Shown in pieces: positions 45,801 through 58,247 of a stretch of DNA of 64,000 nt (position 1 is the stretch's first letter; every line of letters starts with the position of its first letter). The notes under the pieces were generated by a model. The model did not search any database, had not been told where the DNA came from, and saw only the letters and a program-made list of their open reading frames with translations. The translations under genes were made by a program, and so were the position numbers. This DNA comes from Macrocybe gigantea (taxonomy: Eukaryota > Basidiomycota > Agaricomycetes > Agaricales > Callistosporiaceae), in the NCBI GenBank assembly GCA_011319805.1, contig SJRY01000233.1:100987-164986 (forward strand). Reading direction: 5' to 3'.

Positions 45801-47530
45801 CTGTTCACTGACGTCCAGAGGGGGATCGTTGGGACGGGTAGCCAAATCAGTGAGAAATTGAGCTTGACGGGTCTGGCGAGAGGAAGCCTGTAAGGCATCG
45901 TTGTCAAAATCGACCTTTGAAACTGAGGGTACAGATTTGAGGCAAAGCCAGTCCAAAGCACAACAGTTTGCTCACGAGTACTTTGATTTGGCACGTAAGC
46001 CGACCAACGCACATCGCACCAGAACGATTTCAGGTAGAGATGACTTTGGAGTTCATCAAGCAATATGTCGCGGAGTGCCTGCATTGCATCGATTACAACC
46101 TAACTGTTTCATCCATAATTCAAGACACTAACCGTTTCCTGTCCCATTAAATAGCTACGAAGATCTGAGACAGCACCAACTTCAAGCATATCCGGTTTGT
46201 TTATAGTTTTCAGGCTGCGCACGAGAAGGACAGCTGCTTGTAAAAGTCGCTTCTCCGAAATGAGTGTTTCCAATAGATCCGGTACCACCTTTAGATGCTC
46301 GCTTCAACACGGTAAGTGACATGATTACAAATGTACAGACAGACACCTCACATCTGATCCAAAATTCGAAGCATTTCTTCAAGTACTTGGCCTCTCGACC
46401 AGAGCTGGACCAAGTCCGCTCGTCTGTCGCTCAGAGATTCTTTTGCCTCCAGAAGAGCAGTGCGAGAACTGTTAATCTGGCTTTGTGTTTCATTTAGATG
46501 GCTCAAAAGAGAGGCTTGATGCGGGAGAGATGCAGCAAAAGCTTCATAGTGCTCTTTGGGCGGCGTGAGCATTAGATCAATTATTCAAAAGCATTAAAGG
46601 CTGTGGCGACTCACTGTCGACGGATCCTTTCAAAGCTCTCCCAAGCATGTCTTTCGTTCGTTGAAATGAGTTCATATCTTTCCCGTGAGAGGACCGGTCC
46701 AGAAGTTGTAACGCTAGATCAACATGGTTAAACTAGTTGGCTAACGGTTAGATTGACAAACACCCTCAGACGCGGAAGCCTACATCGGGATCGATCATGA
46801 ATTCCCATCCGTCCTTAACCTGGTTTAAAACCGCTACGAAAGAACTTAGGAGATGTGCAGTAGCGAAAGGAACCAAGCCTGAATGGTTGGAGAAGCAACT
46901 TACCATCGACGTCGCCAGTTTGTGCTCTGCGGAAGTTCCTGCCTGGCACTCTGTCTTTTATCCGCTGTTGACGAGCCCTCTCTGCCTCTATCTCATTCTG
47001 TCGTTCTATTTGAAATTCCGCGTCGTCGCTCCCATTCGTCATTGCGCGCCTGCGCGAACCCGCTGATTGAAAGGCAGACATTGCAGAAATTAGGGAGGTG
47101 GGCGTCGATTGATCGCCTTCTGAGTCAGGACTTTGGAGACGTGGAGGCCTATGCTTGGACGATGCACTTGACGGGCCAGACGTGGCGTTCCAAGACTGGT
47201 GTGTGGAAGATACGTCGGAACGAGTCGTGCTCACGCTATCTCGATACGAGGCAGACTGCAGCTCTGAGGCAGACAAATCTGATACACGGCCCTTAGTTCG
47301 GATCTTTGAGGACGCGAAGGGCCAACCGGGGCGGTATTTGGCATCGGTAGACCAGGAGATTTGGGCGTAAGGTTGGCGTTGCTAGGAGTTGCTGGCCGCG
47401 ACGGAGAGTGCGCGATGTTGAGGGGCCTAGTCTGAGCGGATGTCTGAGGAGAAAAGGCATCAGATATACTGATAGACATTGCATTCGATGGTGAGCGACG
47501 CCGTGTAGGAAATGGAGGCACTCTGGACAT
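42849..47530 (-). CDS. SEC8: Exocyst complex component SEC8 (EXOC4)
   Basis: The start is MSRVPPFPTRRRSPSNAMSI (ATG 47530) with a disordered Ser/Pro N-terminus. The Sec8 coiled-coil signature follows: HYEAFAASLPHQASLLSHLN, QINSSRTALLEAKESLSDRR, and ADLVQLWSRGQVLEEMLRIL. Later exons give LALLNALDTIS-type helices and FRLMALINSLCAMLRTSPFH (RLMALINSLCAML is readable at 44320-44360). The C-terminus is RRKQLFSFDEYQTMLSFQCG, ending GLELEKSGS at 42849. Sec8 is a rod subunit of the octameric exocyst that tethers secretory vesicles at growth sites, in filamentous fungi the hyphal tip. It is long and heavily intron-split; I saw no clear break. It starts 55 bp from the divergent LDAH-like gene. Confidence 0.85.
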
Positions 47531-47585
47531 GATAGACGCGGTGCAACAGACTTGATCAGCTACAGACTGCCTATTATAGTCGCAT
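47531..47585. promoter_or_regulatory. Very short divergent promoter of SEC8 and the LDAH-like gene
   Basis: Only 55 bp separate the two inferred start codons, so 5' leaders and core promoters must overlap or one start is further downstream than drawn. Confidence 0.4.
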
Positions 47586-48784
47586 ATGTTACTCCCCAAC
47601 TTCCTTCGACCGCTCCCATCCGCCTTCAATGAGCAGTCCGCTCCACATATCAGTGCCGTCTTTGAGCATCATTCCTCCATCGGAAATGTGCATGCACTCT
47701 GGTGGCCGCCAAAGCTAGCAGATTTCTCACCTGAGATCGTGATTCTCTTCATCCCCGGTACAACGTGCCTTCATACTTTCATTCGCTTAGCATGACCATT
47801 TTATCCCGTTTCTTCTCAGGTAACCCTGGGCTGTTAGACTTTTATATACCATTTCTTTCCGCGCTTCATGGAAAGGATACTACCTCCAGACTTGGAATCC
47901 TTGGTCACTCTCATCTTGGACATACCCCTTATCCCGGAATGGAGGCTGGCGCCCATACTCTCAACAGAGGAAACGTCTTGCCTAGACAGATAGATAGCGC
48001 ACTGGAAGCCTTTGATGCATTGGAGTCTACATATGGTTCACAATGCAAAATAATCGTGATTGGACACAGCGTTGGAGCTTGGATTTCCTTACAGGTTCGC
48101 TCCACCCCAAAGCAATACAGGTGCACCTATTCAAAAATTTGTAGATTGTGAAGCAGCGGTCTTCCAGAGTGTTCGCGTCGTTCTTGTTATTTCCGACGAT
48201 CTCCGGAATTGGCAGTACTCCTAATGGGCGGCGTCTTTCTGTATGTCTTTTCTTCTCTTTCAAAGTTGATGGATGCAGCCCGAACTTAGGTTTAATAGTG
48301 GTGTTTCGGTCCAACACCACGATACATAATTTCTATGTCGTCGTATTTGACGCGTGTATTACCTTCAAGACTGCTTTCGTTATTATTTCCCGAGTGGCCT
48401 GTATCCCAGTTGGCCGTGCTCCAGACACTTTTAGATTCCCCTCTCGTTATACGAGCATGTCTGGCGATGGCGCATGAAGAGATGGAAGCTATCTGCGACC
48501 TTGATCTTCTCCTTCTACAACAGTTCCGAGATCGACTTTGGTTCTATTACGCAGAGCAAGACGACTGGGTAGCTGAACAAAAAGATCTCGTCTTGAAGGC
48601 TCTCAAACCTAATCTAGAATACGTGAGAGTGGCTCATGGAAGACGCGGCATTCCACATGCCTTTTGCATTAGTGAGTTATGCGTTTTTATTATGTCCACG
48701 CCGCCCGAACGATTCGCGAACACAGATCACAGTGAGGAAATTGCAGAACAATGTTCTGATTGGCTGAAGGAGTTGCTTACATAA
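47586..48784 (+). CDS. Lipid-droplet-associated hydrolase-like protein (LDAH)
   Basis: MLLPNFLRPLPSAFNEQSAP starts the protein. The alpha/beta-hydrolase features of the LDAH (DUF2305) family follow: VILFIPG joined by an intron to NPGLLDFYIPFLSALH, LGILGHSHLGHTPYPG, the nucleophile elbow IIVIGHSVGAWISLQ, LLFPTISGIGSTPNGRRLS, and RLWFYYAEQDDWV with the acid. GIPHAF with the catalytic His comes next, and the end is SDWLKELLT. LDAH proteins sit on lipid droplets and affect sterol-ester or triglyceride turnover; activity is debated in animals. About five exons with short introns. The 3' end lies 74 bp before the next gene on the same strand. Confidence 0.8.
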
Positions 48785-48858
48785 CATGGGTTCCTAAATT
48801 GTCTTTCAGTATTTAGTCCTCGTGTCTGTCTTTTGTGCTCGTCGCGTCGCATCCCAAC

Positions 48859-51800
48859 ATGGAGGTCATCGATGTCGACGCCCAGAGCGATTTATCGACG
48901 CTCTCTCCTCTTTCTTCCACTAGTTACTCGATTAAAAACCCTACTGCTTCATCACGCAAGCCGTTCTTTGTCCTCCCCCCTGTCCTTCCCCCTTCCATGA
49001 AGGGGTCATATCGAATCCTCCCGAACAGTGTCTTGACCTCCTCCTCTGGACGAACACTTGAAGATATTGTTGGTGAAATGCAGGAAGCTGGTCAACTCTA
49101 CTACTTTGTGCGTTGCCCTGATGCCATCCATAAGGTATGAACATGGTTCGGTTATGCCCGATCAGCCATTAATTGCAATTTTGCTTAGTTTCCCTCAGAG
49201 ACGCTTGAGAGGGAGTATTCTGATCTTATAGAGGACTATCGTATGTTCAACCCTGCTGAGTCTCAATTCTGCACTGATACGCTTTTAGGACAGAAGAAGG
49301 AAGCCAGAAACTTACCGTCCTTTGACCCATCTTCCGACGCAGTGCATGTCCTATCCCGTGTCAGGCTTTTGCTAACTTTGAAAAGGCGCTCCGCTGCTGG
49401 AAAAGCTCCGCGCCCTTCACGAGGGATGATGTCTCCCCCTCGAAGCATTTTCACGGCGTATGATGAGGCCGACGAGGGTTTTGAGAGCGGGTATGGCGAG
49501 GAAAGTTACCTAGAATCTGAGGATAGCGAATTCGGTGTGCGTTCCCAGAGAGCAGCTCGATCGCAATCTCGGAAATCGCGCCTACCATTCAGTCCTCGGA
49601 AGACACGATCTCGTCACATATATGTTACGGACTCTGATCAGGACGAAGTGGAACGGTCTCGGCGTCTTTCCCCTCCTTCAGAGCACGTCAAAGTCAGGCT
49701 CACCATTGAATCAAATGAAATCGATGTCGATGGAGGCTTTGAGGGCGACAGTGACCATCCATCACGTAAAAGGATAGCGAAAGTCGTTCGCAAGGATTCC
49801 TGTCCCGCCTATGGTAAGGTGCAGAGCATCGCTGTTATTGATTGGGATTGGGTTGGCGATGGAAGGGAATCCTTAAGAAACCACCGAGCCATTTGCGAGA
49901 AATGTCATCGTGGCCCTGCCCATGAACTACTGGAAAAGCTGAGTAGGAAGGGAAAATGGAAATCTAGAGAGGAAAGCCCGTCAGACGAGTCTAGTGACGA
50001 AGAAGATCGGTTTAAAGACTTGGGTGGCTGGGTTAGATGGTAAGTTTTGTGTCGCGTGTCGCGCGTAACAGTCTTTGACCCCCTCCCCAAGTCTTAGATG
50101 TCCTGTCTCCGCTCATTGGCAGTGCCTCGCAACTACTCAACGAGATGGGATCCTCAGGGCGATTCGGGCTCGGTCTCAAGCCGAAAGTGCCTCTGGTTCT
50201 GAAACTCTGACACGGAGAGAGTTGAACACCGATGAACTGACGGAGTTCGTCTGTGGTTTGTATCGGGCCCCAACGTTCTCGAGTTTCACTCATTCCTACC
50301 CTCAGGCTCGTGTATGAAGGGCGCCACCTGCCTTGGCTGCATGGAAATTGCGATTAAACCTTGGCAAGAAACGCTTGAGCCTGCTGTGCAATCCAAAAGT
50401 GCTCTTCTTGCCGAAGAATCACCCGAATCGGACGATAGTACCTACTTCAAGACGCAGTCTGAATTGCTCTTCCGTTGCTTAACTTGTAAACGCATAGCTC
50501 ATTACGAGCATCTCCGTGACCTGGAATCCCGAGAGCCAGTTTTTACTGTCTTGGACAAGGCTAAGTTCTACTCGAGACAATGGCTATGTGCAGACTGCTT
50601 GTCTTATCGCTATAGCGTCGACAAAATTTTAGCTTGGCGCCCATATCCTCCCAATGCGGTTGAAAGTAACCCTCAAGAGCCGGATGTAAAATCTTCTTTA
50701 CCTCGCGAATACTTGGTAAAATGGTCGGAAAGAAGCTACAGGCGCGTTCAATGGGTTCCGCACATGTGGTTGCTTTCCACACATCGAGCGAAACTCAAGA
50801 ATTTCTTGTCTGGCCAAACCCAGGTCGATTTGTTACCTCATTCAACGGGAAGAAGACGCGATAATGTTGACGATGCGCCCTTCCTGTTCAATGAGGACGA
50901 AGGCTCTCGTGACACCTCCGCGAAGCATGGAGAAGCCTCAGGAACATCCTTAATCGATGCCGAAGACCGCATTCCGCAGGACTGGAAAACAGTAGACCGT
51001 GTCCTAGATGTTTATCTGTGGCGTCCCCGTCGTTTTAAGACTGGCAAACGAGAGAACAAGCCCCCGCATCAAGGCGAAACCGATAACGCGCAGCTTTACG
51101 AGGCTGCGATAGAGAAAGCACGCGCGCTCGCCGTCGATCAAGGGGAACAGCCTAGTGATGATCTCATTGAACGAATAGAGGATTGGGAGAGTAGAGAATG
51201 CAAAGAGTTCACTATCGACAGATGCGACTTAATTATCTGGGCATTTATCAAGTGGAGAGAACTAGGGTATGACGAAGGTTGGTGTTCATCGTACATCCAC
51301 CGCGTTTGTTAATCATCTTGCTGCTCTTAGCGACTTGGGATTCTCCTCCATCTTCTGATGAATCCGGATATGAGGAGTTCAAAGTCGCTGTTCAGCATTT
51401 CATTGATGCGCGTCAAGTGAATATTCCACTTCACGACAAGAAATATTTCGAGACCTTCGATAAACGAGTCAGAGACGATTATCGCAATAAACATGTCCTG
51501 AAGGATCCGGCAGAACTAGACTTGGGTCAAGATCCTCAACTTAAGCTCATGCCTTTCCAAGTCAGCATGTTTTGTCAAGCCTGAATCTTTCCTAATGCGA
51601 ACAATTGAGTAGGTCGACGGATTCAATTGGCTGTCAAACAACTGGTGGATTCACCAGAACTGTATCTTGGCCGATGAAATGGGATTGGTGTGTCCTGTGA
51701 CGTCAAACCATGACCGCAGCGTTAAAATGGTCATTATATAGGGTAAGACCGTGCAAATGGTCACTTTTTTGGGCAGACTCGTCATGCAGTTCAATGCATA

Positions 51801-54800
51801 CCCAGCTCTCGTGGTCGTGCCGAACTCCACCATCGCAAACTGGATTCGGGAGTTCGAACGCTGGGCACCCAAACTTCGCGCTGTTCCATTTTATGGGGAT
51901 GCGAAAGCCAGAGGTGTTGTCAAAAGATTTGAACTCATGCACAACTCGAAGCCGAAGGGCACTACCGGACACAAGTACCATGCATTGGTCACCACCTATG
52001 AAGCCCTACTGAATCCAAAAGACTTCGGTCCTGTGTTTAAAGCGCAATCACGTTGGGAGGTAAGTTGTATTTTCATCCCATCTGATACTTTCTACACTTA
52101 TTTGGAAGGTTCTTGTTGTTGATGAAGGGCAGCGACGTATGTAAACTGTCTCTCTTCATTGCCATCTGCTGTTGACATGAATTTGCAGTGAAGAATGATA
52201 GCAGTCTCCTTTTCAAGAGGCTCAAAGAGCTCAATAGTGGCCATAGGATTATTATGACTGGGGTGAGTGGCAGGAGGCTATGCGTCGAGGAATTTGCAAT
52301 GACCTGTAAGCATGGCAGACCCCTCTAAACAACAATATCCGCGAACTGTTCAACTTGATGAATTTCCTGGACCCCAACGAATGGCATGATTTGAAACAGC
52401 TTGAGAAAGATTACGAGGAACTCACAGAAGACCTTATTAAACAATTGCATACTCGTCTCCGACCCTACTTTTTGAGGCGGCTTAAAAGTGAAGTCCTTGA
52501 GCTCCCGCCGAAGGTAAGGCAAGCATTTTTGCATCTTTCACGCTTTCACTCCTTGCTCTCAGAATGAAGTCATTGTTCCAATATCTATGACGTCTCTACA
52601 AAAAGAAGTCTATCGTTCAATTTTCAGTGGGTCGATGCCAATTTTATGATCATTGTTCTCGTGTGATGATGATGTATGCATAGGCCACAATCTCGAAATC
52701 CTAAATGGGTTGACGATGAGCACAAATTTGAGGGCAAATAACTCTCTGTCGAAAGGCAGAGTAAACAATCTTCTTATGCAACTCCGGAAGTAAGCATGAA
52801 GGTCAAATGAAATTTACTCAGCTTTTGAAACTTGGACTTCTGTTTAGGTGTCTTCAGCATCCATATCTTTACTCTCCAGAGATTGAACCTCGAGGCCTTG
52901 GTAACAGGGAAAGTCATGAAAAGTTGATTGATGCAAGCGCCAAGCTTTGTCTTCTGAAAAATCTTTTGCCCAAGCTCAAAGAAAGAGGTCACAGAGTATT
53001 GCTTTTCAGTCAGGTTGGTTGTTGTGCTCATATACGACCTGTAATTTACCTGGCATTTGTGTGACAGTTTGCACTAGCTCTGGATATACTGGAAGACTTC
53101 TTGCATGGTGAAGGATACAATTATCTACGAATGGTGGGCCAATCAGTGAATTTTTGACTACTGCTAAGAGAATTATAGGATGGGTCTACAAAAGGCACAG
53201 AGAGACAAAAAGCAATGGATGAATTTAACAGACCTGGCTCTGATAGGTTCATATTTATTCTCACGACTCGAGCAGGGGTATGCTCCATTAATGCACATAT
53301 TTTCCTTGATTGCTCATTCATATAACAGGGTGTAGGAATCAATCTCTATGTATGTACAATGTTCTCCTCTGTCATCATCTTAGCCATATCAATGCCCCCG
53401 GCAGACTGCAGACACTGTCATTATCTTTGATCCTGATTTTAACCCTCACCAGGTCTGCTCAACATTATTCTATCTACCCTGATTGTGCCTAACAATAATG
53501 GTAATTTAGGATCTACAAGTGAAGCTACAGGTTAACTTCCTGAGGAAAGGGGACTAATGCTTCTCCAGGCTATTTCTCGTGCCTATAGGTATGGTCAGAC
53601 AAGGACTTGCCTTGTTTTCAAACTCATGATGAAAAATTCAGCTGAAGGTGCAGTCACATGTTCAATGCTTTTGACCTGCATTAATTTTGTTATAGAGCGC
53701 ATCATGCAAGTCGGAAAAAAGAAATTAGCTCTTGACCATCTCATTGTGCAAAAAATGGATGACGATGAATCTGGAGGTGATGACATCAAGTCAATCTTGA
53801 CTTTCGGGGCACAAGCATTGTTTGATGATGCGGACGAGAGCAAGGATATTACTTGTGCGCTTCCTTCAGTTCCATAATTCTAAAGTGCATCTGACATTGT
53901 AAATAGACACAGAGTCCGACATCCAGGTGCTTGTGGAGAAAACAGAGGAAAAGGGGGAAGAACCAACTCCAGTGAAAGAAGCGGGCTTTTCTTTTTCATT
54001 CGCAAAAGTTTGGGCGACAGGCAAAGACATCTTGGAAGACGTCGGTGACACTGATCCAGGTGATTCATGGGCAGAAACACTGCAGAAAATCACAATAGAG
54101 AGAGAAAAAGATAAGCAGCACGAAATAGCAGTTTCAGGGCGGGGAGTTCGCCGCAAGGCTGCCTTACATAAGGCAAGAAGGTCCCTTTCATTCACCTATC
54201 AGCGCATTCTAAACGAGACCCTAGTCCAACGCCTACGTGGAGGAATCCCAAGTAGAACCGGCCAAAAAAAAGGCGCAACGTTCTTCTGACGACTCGGCAT
54301 ATGCTTCTCCGAGCGATTCCGAAACGACAGACAGGGGCAGTCCAGCGGACGCGGAGTCGCAACGCTTCAAACACGAAGAGGTTGAGATTTTTGATGAGCG
54401 TATTAACTGTGGTTTATGTGGCGAAGCGCATGATTCTGGGCCAGGACGATGTTTCATGACAGACAAGTCTGAAAACCTCGCAGATTTCCGTCAAATGTTG
54501 TTGCTTCACGCGGATGATGAGCCGCTAGACCAGAGAGTAATCAAGTCAGCTCTTGTCAAAGGCTATCTACTAACCTAAAGACCAAGGTCGCTGCCATTCA
54601 ACTGATCGACAAAACCTTGAATGAACGAGGTGATATGCACCTCGTCGCCGGTCAGCCGCTATATCCCATAGATCGCAGAAAACCCTTCTCAGCAACGGAA
54701 GATCGTGGGGTCAACTCGCGTGCTACTCCCTCTGCCTCCGGTGTCCAGAAATCTCCCTTGATTCATACCAGACGAGCAGGTATGATCACGTATCGCACGG

Positions 54801-54917
54801 TCCAATTTGCGCGATGCACTGAACGGCCGTCTCAACATTGTAGGCTTTCACAAGCGTCCTGCGCCAACCGATAAAATCGCAGTAGATCTGTCGAAGAGGC
54901 CCAGGTTGGCCTCATAG
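48859..54917 (+). CDS. SNF2/CHD-family chromatin remodeler (Mit1-like)
   Basis: A very exon-rich gene. N-terminal MEVIDVDAQSDLSTLSPLS, an acidic/basic linker, then a Cys-rich zinc-finger region (CHRGPAHELL, KGATCLGCMEIAIKPW, FRCLTCKRIAHYEHL, CADCLSYRYS), and a chromodomain-like strand LPREYLVKWSERSYRRVQWV. The SNF2 ATPase follows: VDGFNWLSNNWWIHQNCILA, DEMGL-GKTVQMVTFLGR, VVVPNSTIANWIREFERW, the DEAH box as VLVVDEGQR-LKNDSS, FLRRLKSEVLELPPK, LLMQLRK-CLQHPYLY, RVLLFSQ, DGSTKGTERQKAMDEF, GVGINLY-TADTVIIFDPD and DLQ-AISRAYRYGQTR. Finger plus chromodomain plus SNF2 matches Mi-2/Mit1, the remodeler of the SHREC heterochromatin complex. Exons as small as 9 nt occur. The end at 54917 (GFHKRPAPTDKIAVDLSKR) needs an intron at 54780-54842. 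Confidence 0.8.
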
Positions 54918-55157
54918 CCTGTTCGTATTCCATTTGCCATAGAAATCTCACCACTGGCGGACTGTCATATACATCTACATGACTACCTTATATCTCACCA
55001 TATTCATAGATGATTTGCAGATAGGCGTATATAACATAATTTGCGAGACATACGTACTGTATATTGCCCTCAGACGCAAATAACACCAGATTTGGCAATC
55101 AGCAGACACAACTTGGTCCGCAGTGTGGAGCCTTTCTCTTCCTCGTCCCATGCTGAC

Positions 55158-56273
55158 ATGGAAGGCTCATCAACGCCTTGCTTTCAACAGCCTATACCCA
55201 TGGCTCAGAAACGAAGCTGGCCTGGATCCGAAGGAGCGGCCACCAACCACCACCACGTCCCGCTGCCTTCGCTGCCCAAATTGACAACAGAAATCATGCT
55301 CCAGGTGTTCACGCACGCGTCACTTCGGAGATCGGACTCAAGTTCAGAAGGATACTATGACAATGAGGTGTTGGTTGAACTGGGAAAGACAGCATTCGAG
55401 GCGGCCATTACATATGTGCTGTTCTCGAAGAGGCCAATGCTGGCGTTGCCAGAAATTCAAGTAAGATTTCCCATTCTATGCATGTACGTCTGAACAGGTC
55501 AAGCCATTCTGTTCCCCATAGCAAAGTCGGAACAAGATCCTCTATGACACAAATATGCAAGATTTGGTGACCATATATGGTCTACGTTCTAAACTTCGGT
55601 GCCATCCCGATGTGTTGCCAGAACTTGACTCGCCCAAGGTGGGGGATTATACTTGTTCCATTGTACACTCCGAGCAACTCCATATGCCTCCTCAGGAATC
55701 GCGCTCACTTCTCTATGCTTATCTTGGTGGTATCTATGCAGAGCGAGGGATCGAGCACATTCAGACCTGGTTGAAGGAGCTCCTTGAGGAGCCCGACATC
55801 CAGCATGTAAAATCTCCTAAACCTCGAATACAACATGCTGAAACGCCTCCGTTGAAAAAAATCAAGGCGGAATGGACAAATCCTCAAGGTCCTTCGATAC
55901 TGGAATCCAATGCCCACGCCAGGGTGCAGACACCACCTCAATCAGCCACAAAGACTGCGTCACAACCGAATCCCCTTGCTCCCGCCCAACCTCACTTGCC
56001 CTTCCTTCCGTTGTTTAATCAGACTGCGGCCCAGAGACACGTTGCCGTGGAATATCCATCCGAGTTTGCCGGGCCGTCTCATGCGGGACAATGGACGGTG
56101 CGGTGTATCGGTGAGTGGTTTACGTCTGTTCCGCACTCGAAACTTAGTGACACTGACACTGCCTTGTCTTTGAAGTAAACGGGATATTAAAAGGCGTCGG
56201 GACAGGAACTAGCAAACAGATTGCGAAAGAAGAAGCGGCGCGACAAGCATATTATGCGATGGGTTGGACGTAG
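55158..56273 (+). CDS. RNase III-like (catalytically degenerate) dsRNA-binding protein
   Basis: The N-terminal half resembles an RNase III fold: LTTEIMLQVFTHASLRR, then NEVLVELGKTAFEAAIT where active enzymes have the NERLEFLGD signature, and LLYAYLGGIYAERGIEHIQT where they have the second FEA-x-x-GA-x-Y block. The key acidic residues of the first block (Asp after Gly) and second block (Glu) are missing, so nuclease activity is unlikely. A disordered linker is followed by a C-terminal dsRNA-binding motif: AVEYPSEFAGPSHAGQWTVR joined to VNGILKGVGTGTSKQIAKEE and ARQAYYAMGW. Three exons; stop at 56271-56273. Related architectures include mitoribosomal mL44 and RNAi co-factors; which applies is unknown. 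The start could also be ATG 55200. Confidence 0.65.
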
Positions 56274-56649
56274 AACACCTCCATTAGTCAGCAGTTACTG
56301 CCGTTGTCATATCTTTACTTACCTCTTGTTTCGTTTTTTTTTTTTTCCATTTTTCGATGCTTTCGCAGTCCTGGCGAGGTCGTAGTCTACTCTATGTACC
56401 TGAGTCATTCGCTGACATAGTCAGGAATAAATATTTGTCATTTGTCAGTCATCCTCGATCATATTAAGGTAGAGGTGAACAGGAACCAACATGGTTTATG
56501 CAAGCAAGCGAGCTTCAACATCGCGACCTCTTCTCCTCGTCCACAAGTGATATATTTGACATTCTAAGACCTGAGAAGGAGAGTAGAAGCCATAGGGAAG
56601 ATGTCTCTGGCTTTAGATTTTTGTAAAATTCATTCCTCAGCATCCAGTA
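56274..56649. other. Intergenic between the dsRBD gene and the Copia LTR
   Basis: Contains a T-rich run near 56335-56346 and no recognisable gene; probably the terminator of the dsRBD gene. Confidence 0.35.
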
Positions 56650-57033
56650 TGTTGGAATTTGAGGGGGCGGGCTGCCACACCGCCACATGAGTGCATGTTT
56701 AGGGGTGCATGGACGGTTCAAGCAAGCGGATAAACCCTCGACGTAGGAACAGACACGCGGGTGGTGGGGCCAACTCATCAGTGCCACCGCCAGACAAACT
56801 TTTAAGTATATTACCTGTTTCATGTCATTTAACTTATATTCGACGTAGTTTCACATATGAACCTCAGCCGTTTGCCTAACAAATGCTGAGGTGAGCCTTT
56901 CATATACCTTTCGTTCATTAACTGTTTGACTCAAGGGATGTATTAGCTCTATCTTACAGGTAGCTAAATACATCCAGCCGTTTGCCTAACAAATGCTGAG
57001 CTCTATCTTACAGATCACACTCGTAGCCTCTCA
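56650..57033 (+). mobile_element. Probable 5' LTR of a Copia element
   Basis: Starts TGTTGGAATTTG and ends CTCA just before TAGGTTATGGGCCC and the gag frame. That is the position and terminal dinucleotides (TG...CA) expected of a 5' LTR, about 384 bp. Inside it a 26-bp sequence occurs twice (56865-56890 and 56975-57000). The matching 3' LTR is not in the window, so the borders are inferred. Confidence 0.5.
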
Positions 57034-57039
57034 TAGGTT

Positions 57040-57853
57040 ATGGGCCCCACATCCACTGACATGTCTGCCAACATCACATCTCTGTCTGACACCCTACCGG
57101 CTTCCATACCAAAGCTTGACCCCTCTGGATTGAACTGGGCTATTTTCGTCATGCGTTTCCAGAACACTGTTGATGCCAAGGGGCACTGGGGCCATTTTGA
57201 TGGCTTGTCCCCATGCCCGGTTATTCCTGAAAAGGTGTCTGAAGAGAGAAGGCAGGTCATTGAGTCAGAAATCGCTAAATAGAAGAAGAGCGAGTGCACA
57301 GCTCGCCAGCTACTCATCCAAAAGATCTCTGACTCCACCCTCATGAGCATCCGAACAAAAACTACTGTGCAGGAGCACTGGGAAGCTATCAAGACTGAAT
57401 ATACCATGAAGGGAGCATACACACAGACAGATATGCATATGTGCTTCTTGCAGAGCCATATTGGAAAGGATGGCAATGTCCACGTGTTCCTTGATGAGCT
57501 ACAAGTCAAACAGAAAGAGTTGGCAAGTGTTGGAGTAGACATCAATGAAAAGGATTATACCTCCACTATTATTTCATCGCTCCCACAGACCCTCTCCAAC
57601 TTCGCTTCAAGTCTCCTTGCAATCACAAAATTTTCGGATCATACTGTCTCCCCTGATGAGCTGATCTCCACCATTTCAGAGGAATACGATCAGCTACAGT
57701 CCCAAAAGTCAAAGGGTGGGAAGCCCAAGTCTGATGACAAGGATGAGGCTCTTGCTGCATCAGGCTCAAAGACCAAGAGAAAGGGCAAGAAGAAGGACTG
57801 AACCTGTTGGGGGTGTGGCAAGCCAGGCCATGCTATACAAGACTGATTCTGCA
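57040..57853 (+). pseudogene. Broken Copia gag (UBN2-type) with a truncated zinc knuckle
   Basis: Reads as a gag polyprotein of a Ty1/Copia element: LDPSGLNWAIFVMRFQNTVD, ARQLLIQKISDSTLMSIRTK, HWEAIKTEYTMKGAYTQTDM and FLDELQVKQKELASVG, then a Lys-rich end and the knuckle CWGCGKPGHAIQD. In-frame stops occur at about 57280 (TAG), 57799-57801 (TGA, just before the knuckle) and at the position of the last knuckle Cys. A Gypsy LTR then replaces the rest of the element at 57854. No protease, integrase or RT of this element remains. Confidence 0.8.
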
Positions 57854-58247
57854 TGCAAGTCACTCTTACTGACTTAAGAGGAAGGGCGGGGATTAAGAAT
57901 GCTAATGATTAGCCAGCTCGAAGCTGGATTCTGCTATGTATAATTTAGGTATTTATACATTATGACTACCAAGCACGGACCACGACTGTGTTATCCTTGT
58001 GTTATGTGAAACCCTTATCCCTTGTCTGCATGAGTAAGGATTTGACTATGCTCCTCATGTTGTCCTACAGGTACTATGTGATTACCCTTTGCCCTAATGA
58101 GCGCTGATGCGTCGTTGTTATAGGGTTTCCTTGAGTTGTTGCATGATGCCTTGTTTGTTGCATTGCAGTTTCTGTCACATGTTTGTCATGTGGTTCTTGA
58201 GTCATGTGCCCATCATCAAGATAACGATTAGTCCTGAAATCATAACA
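57854..58247 (-). mobile_element. Gypsy element 1, 3' LTR (minus orientation)
   Basis: On the minus strand it starts TGTTATGATTT and ends in CA, about 394 bp. It is highly similar to the inverse-oriented copy at 59610-60006. A purine-rich tract on the minus strand (rc of 58248-58262, AAGAGGGGGG core) lies directly before it, as expected for a 3' LTR. Confidence 0.75.

Noticed and set aside
48859..54917. Possible split of the SNF2 gene into two or more genes because of many short open frames
   Set aside because: Helicase motifs follow in the right order from I to VI on one strand, and each gap is filled by a canonical short intron.
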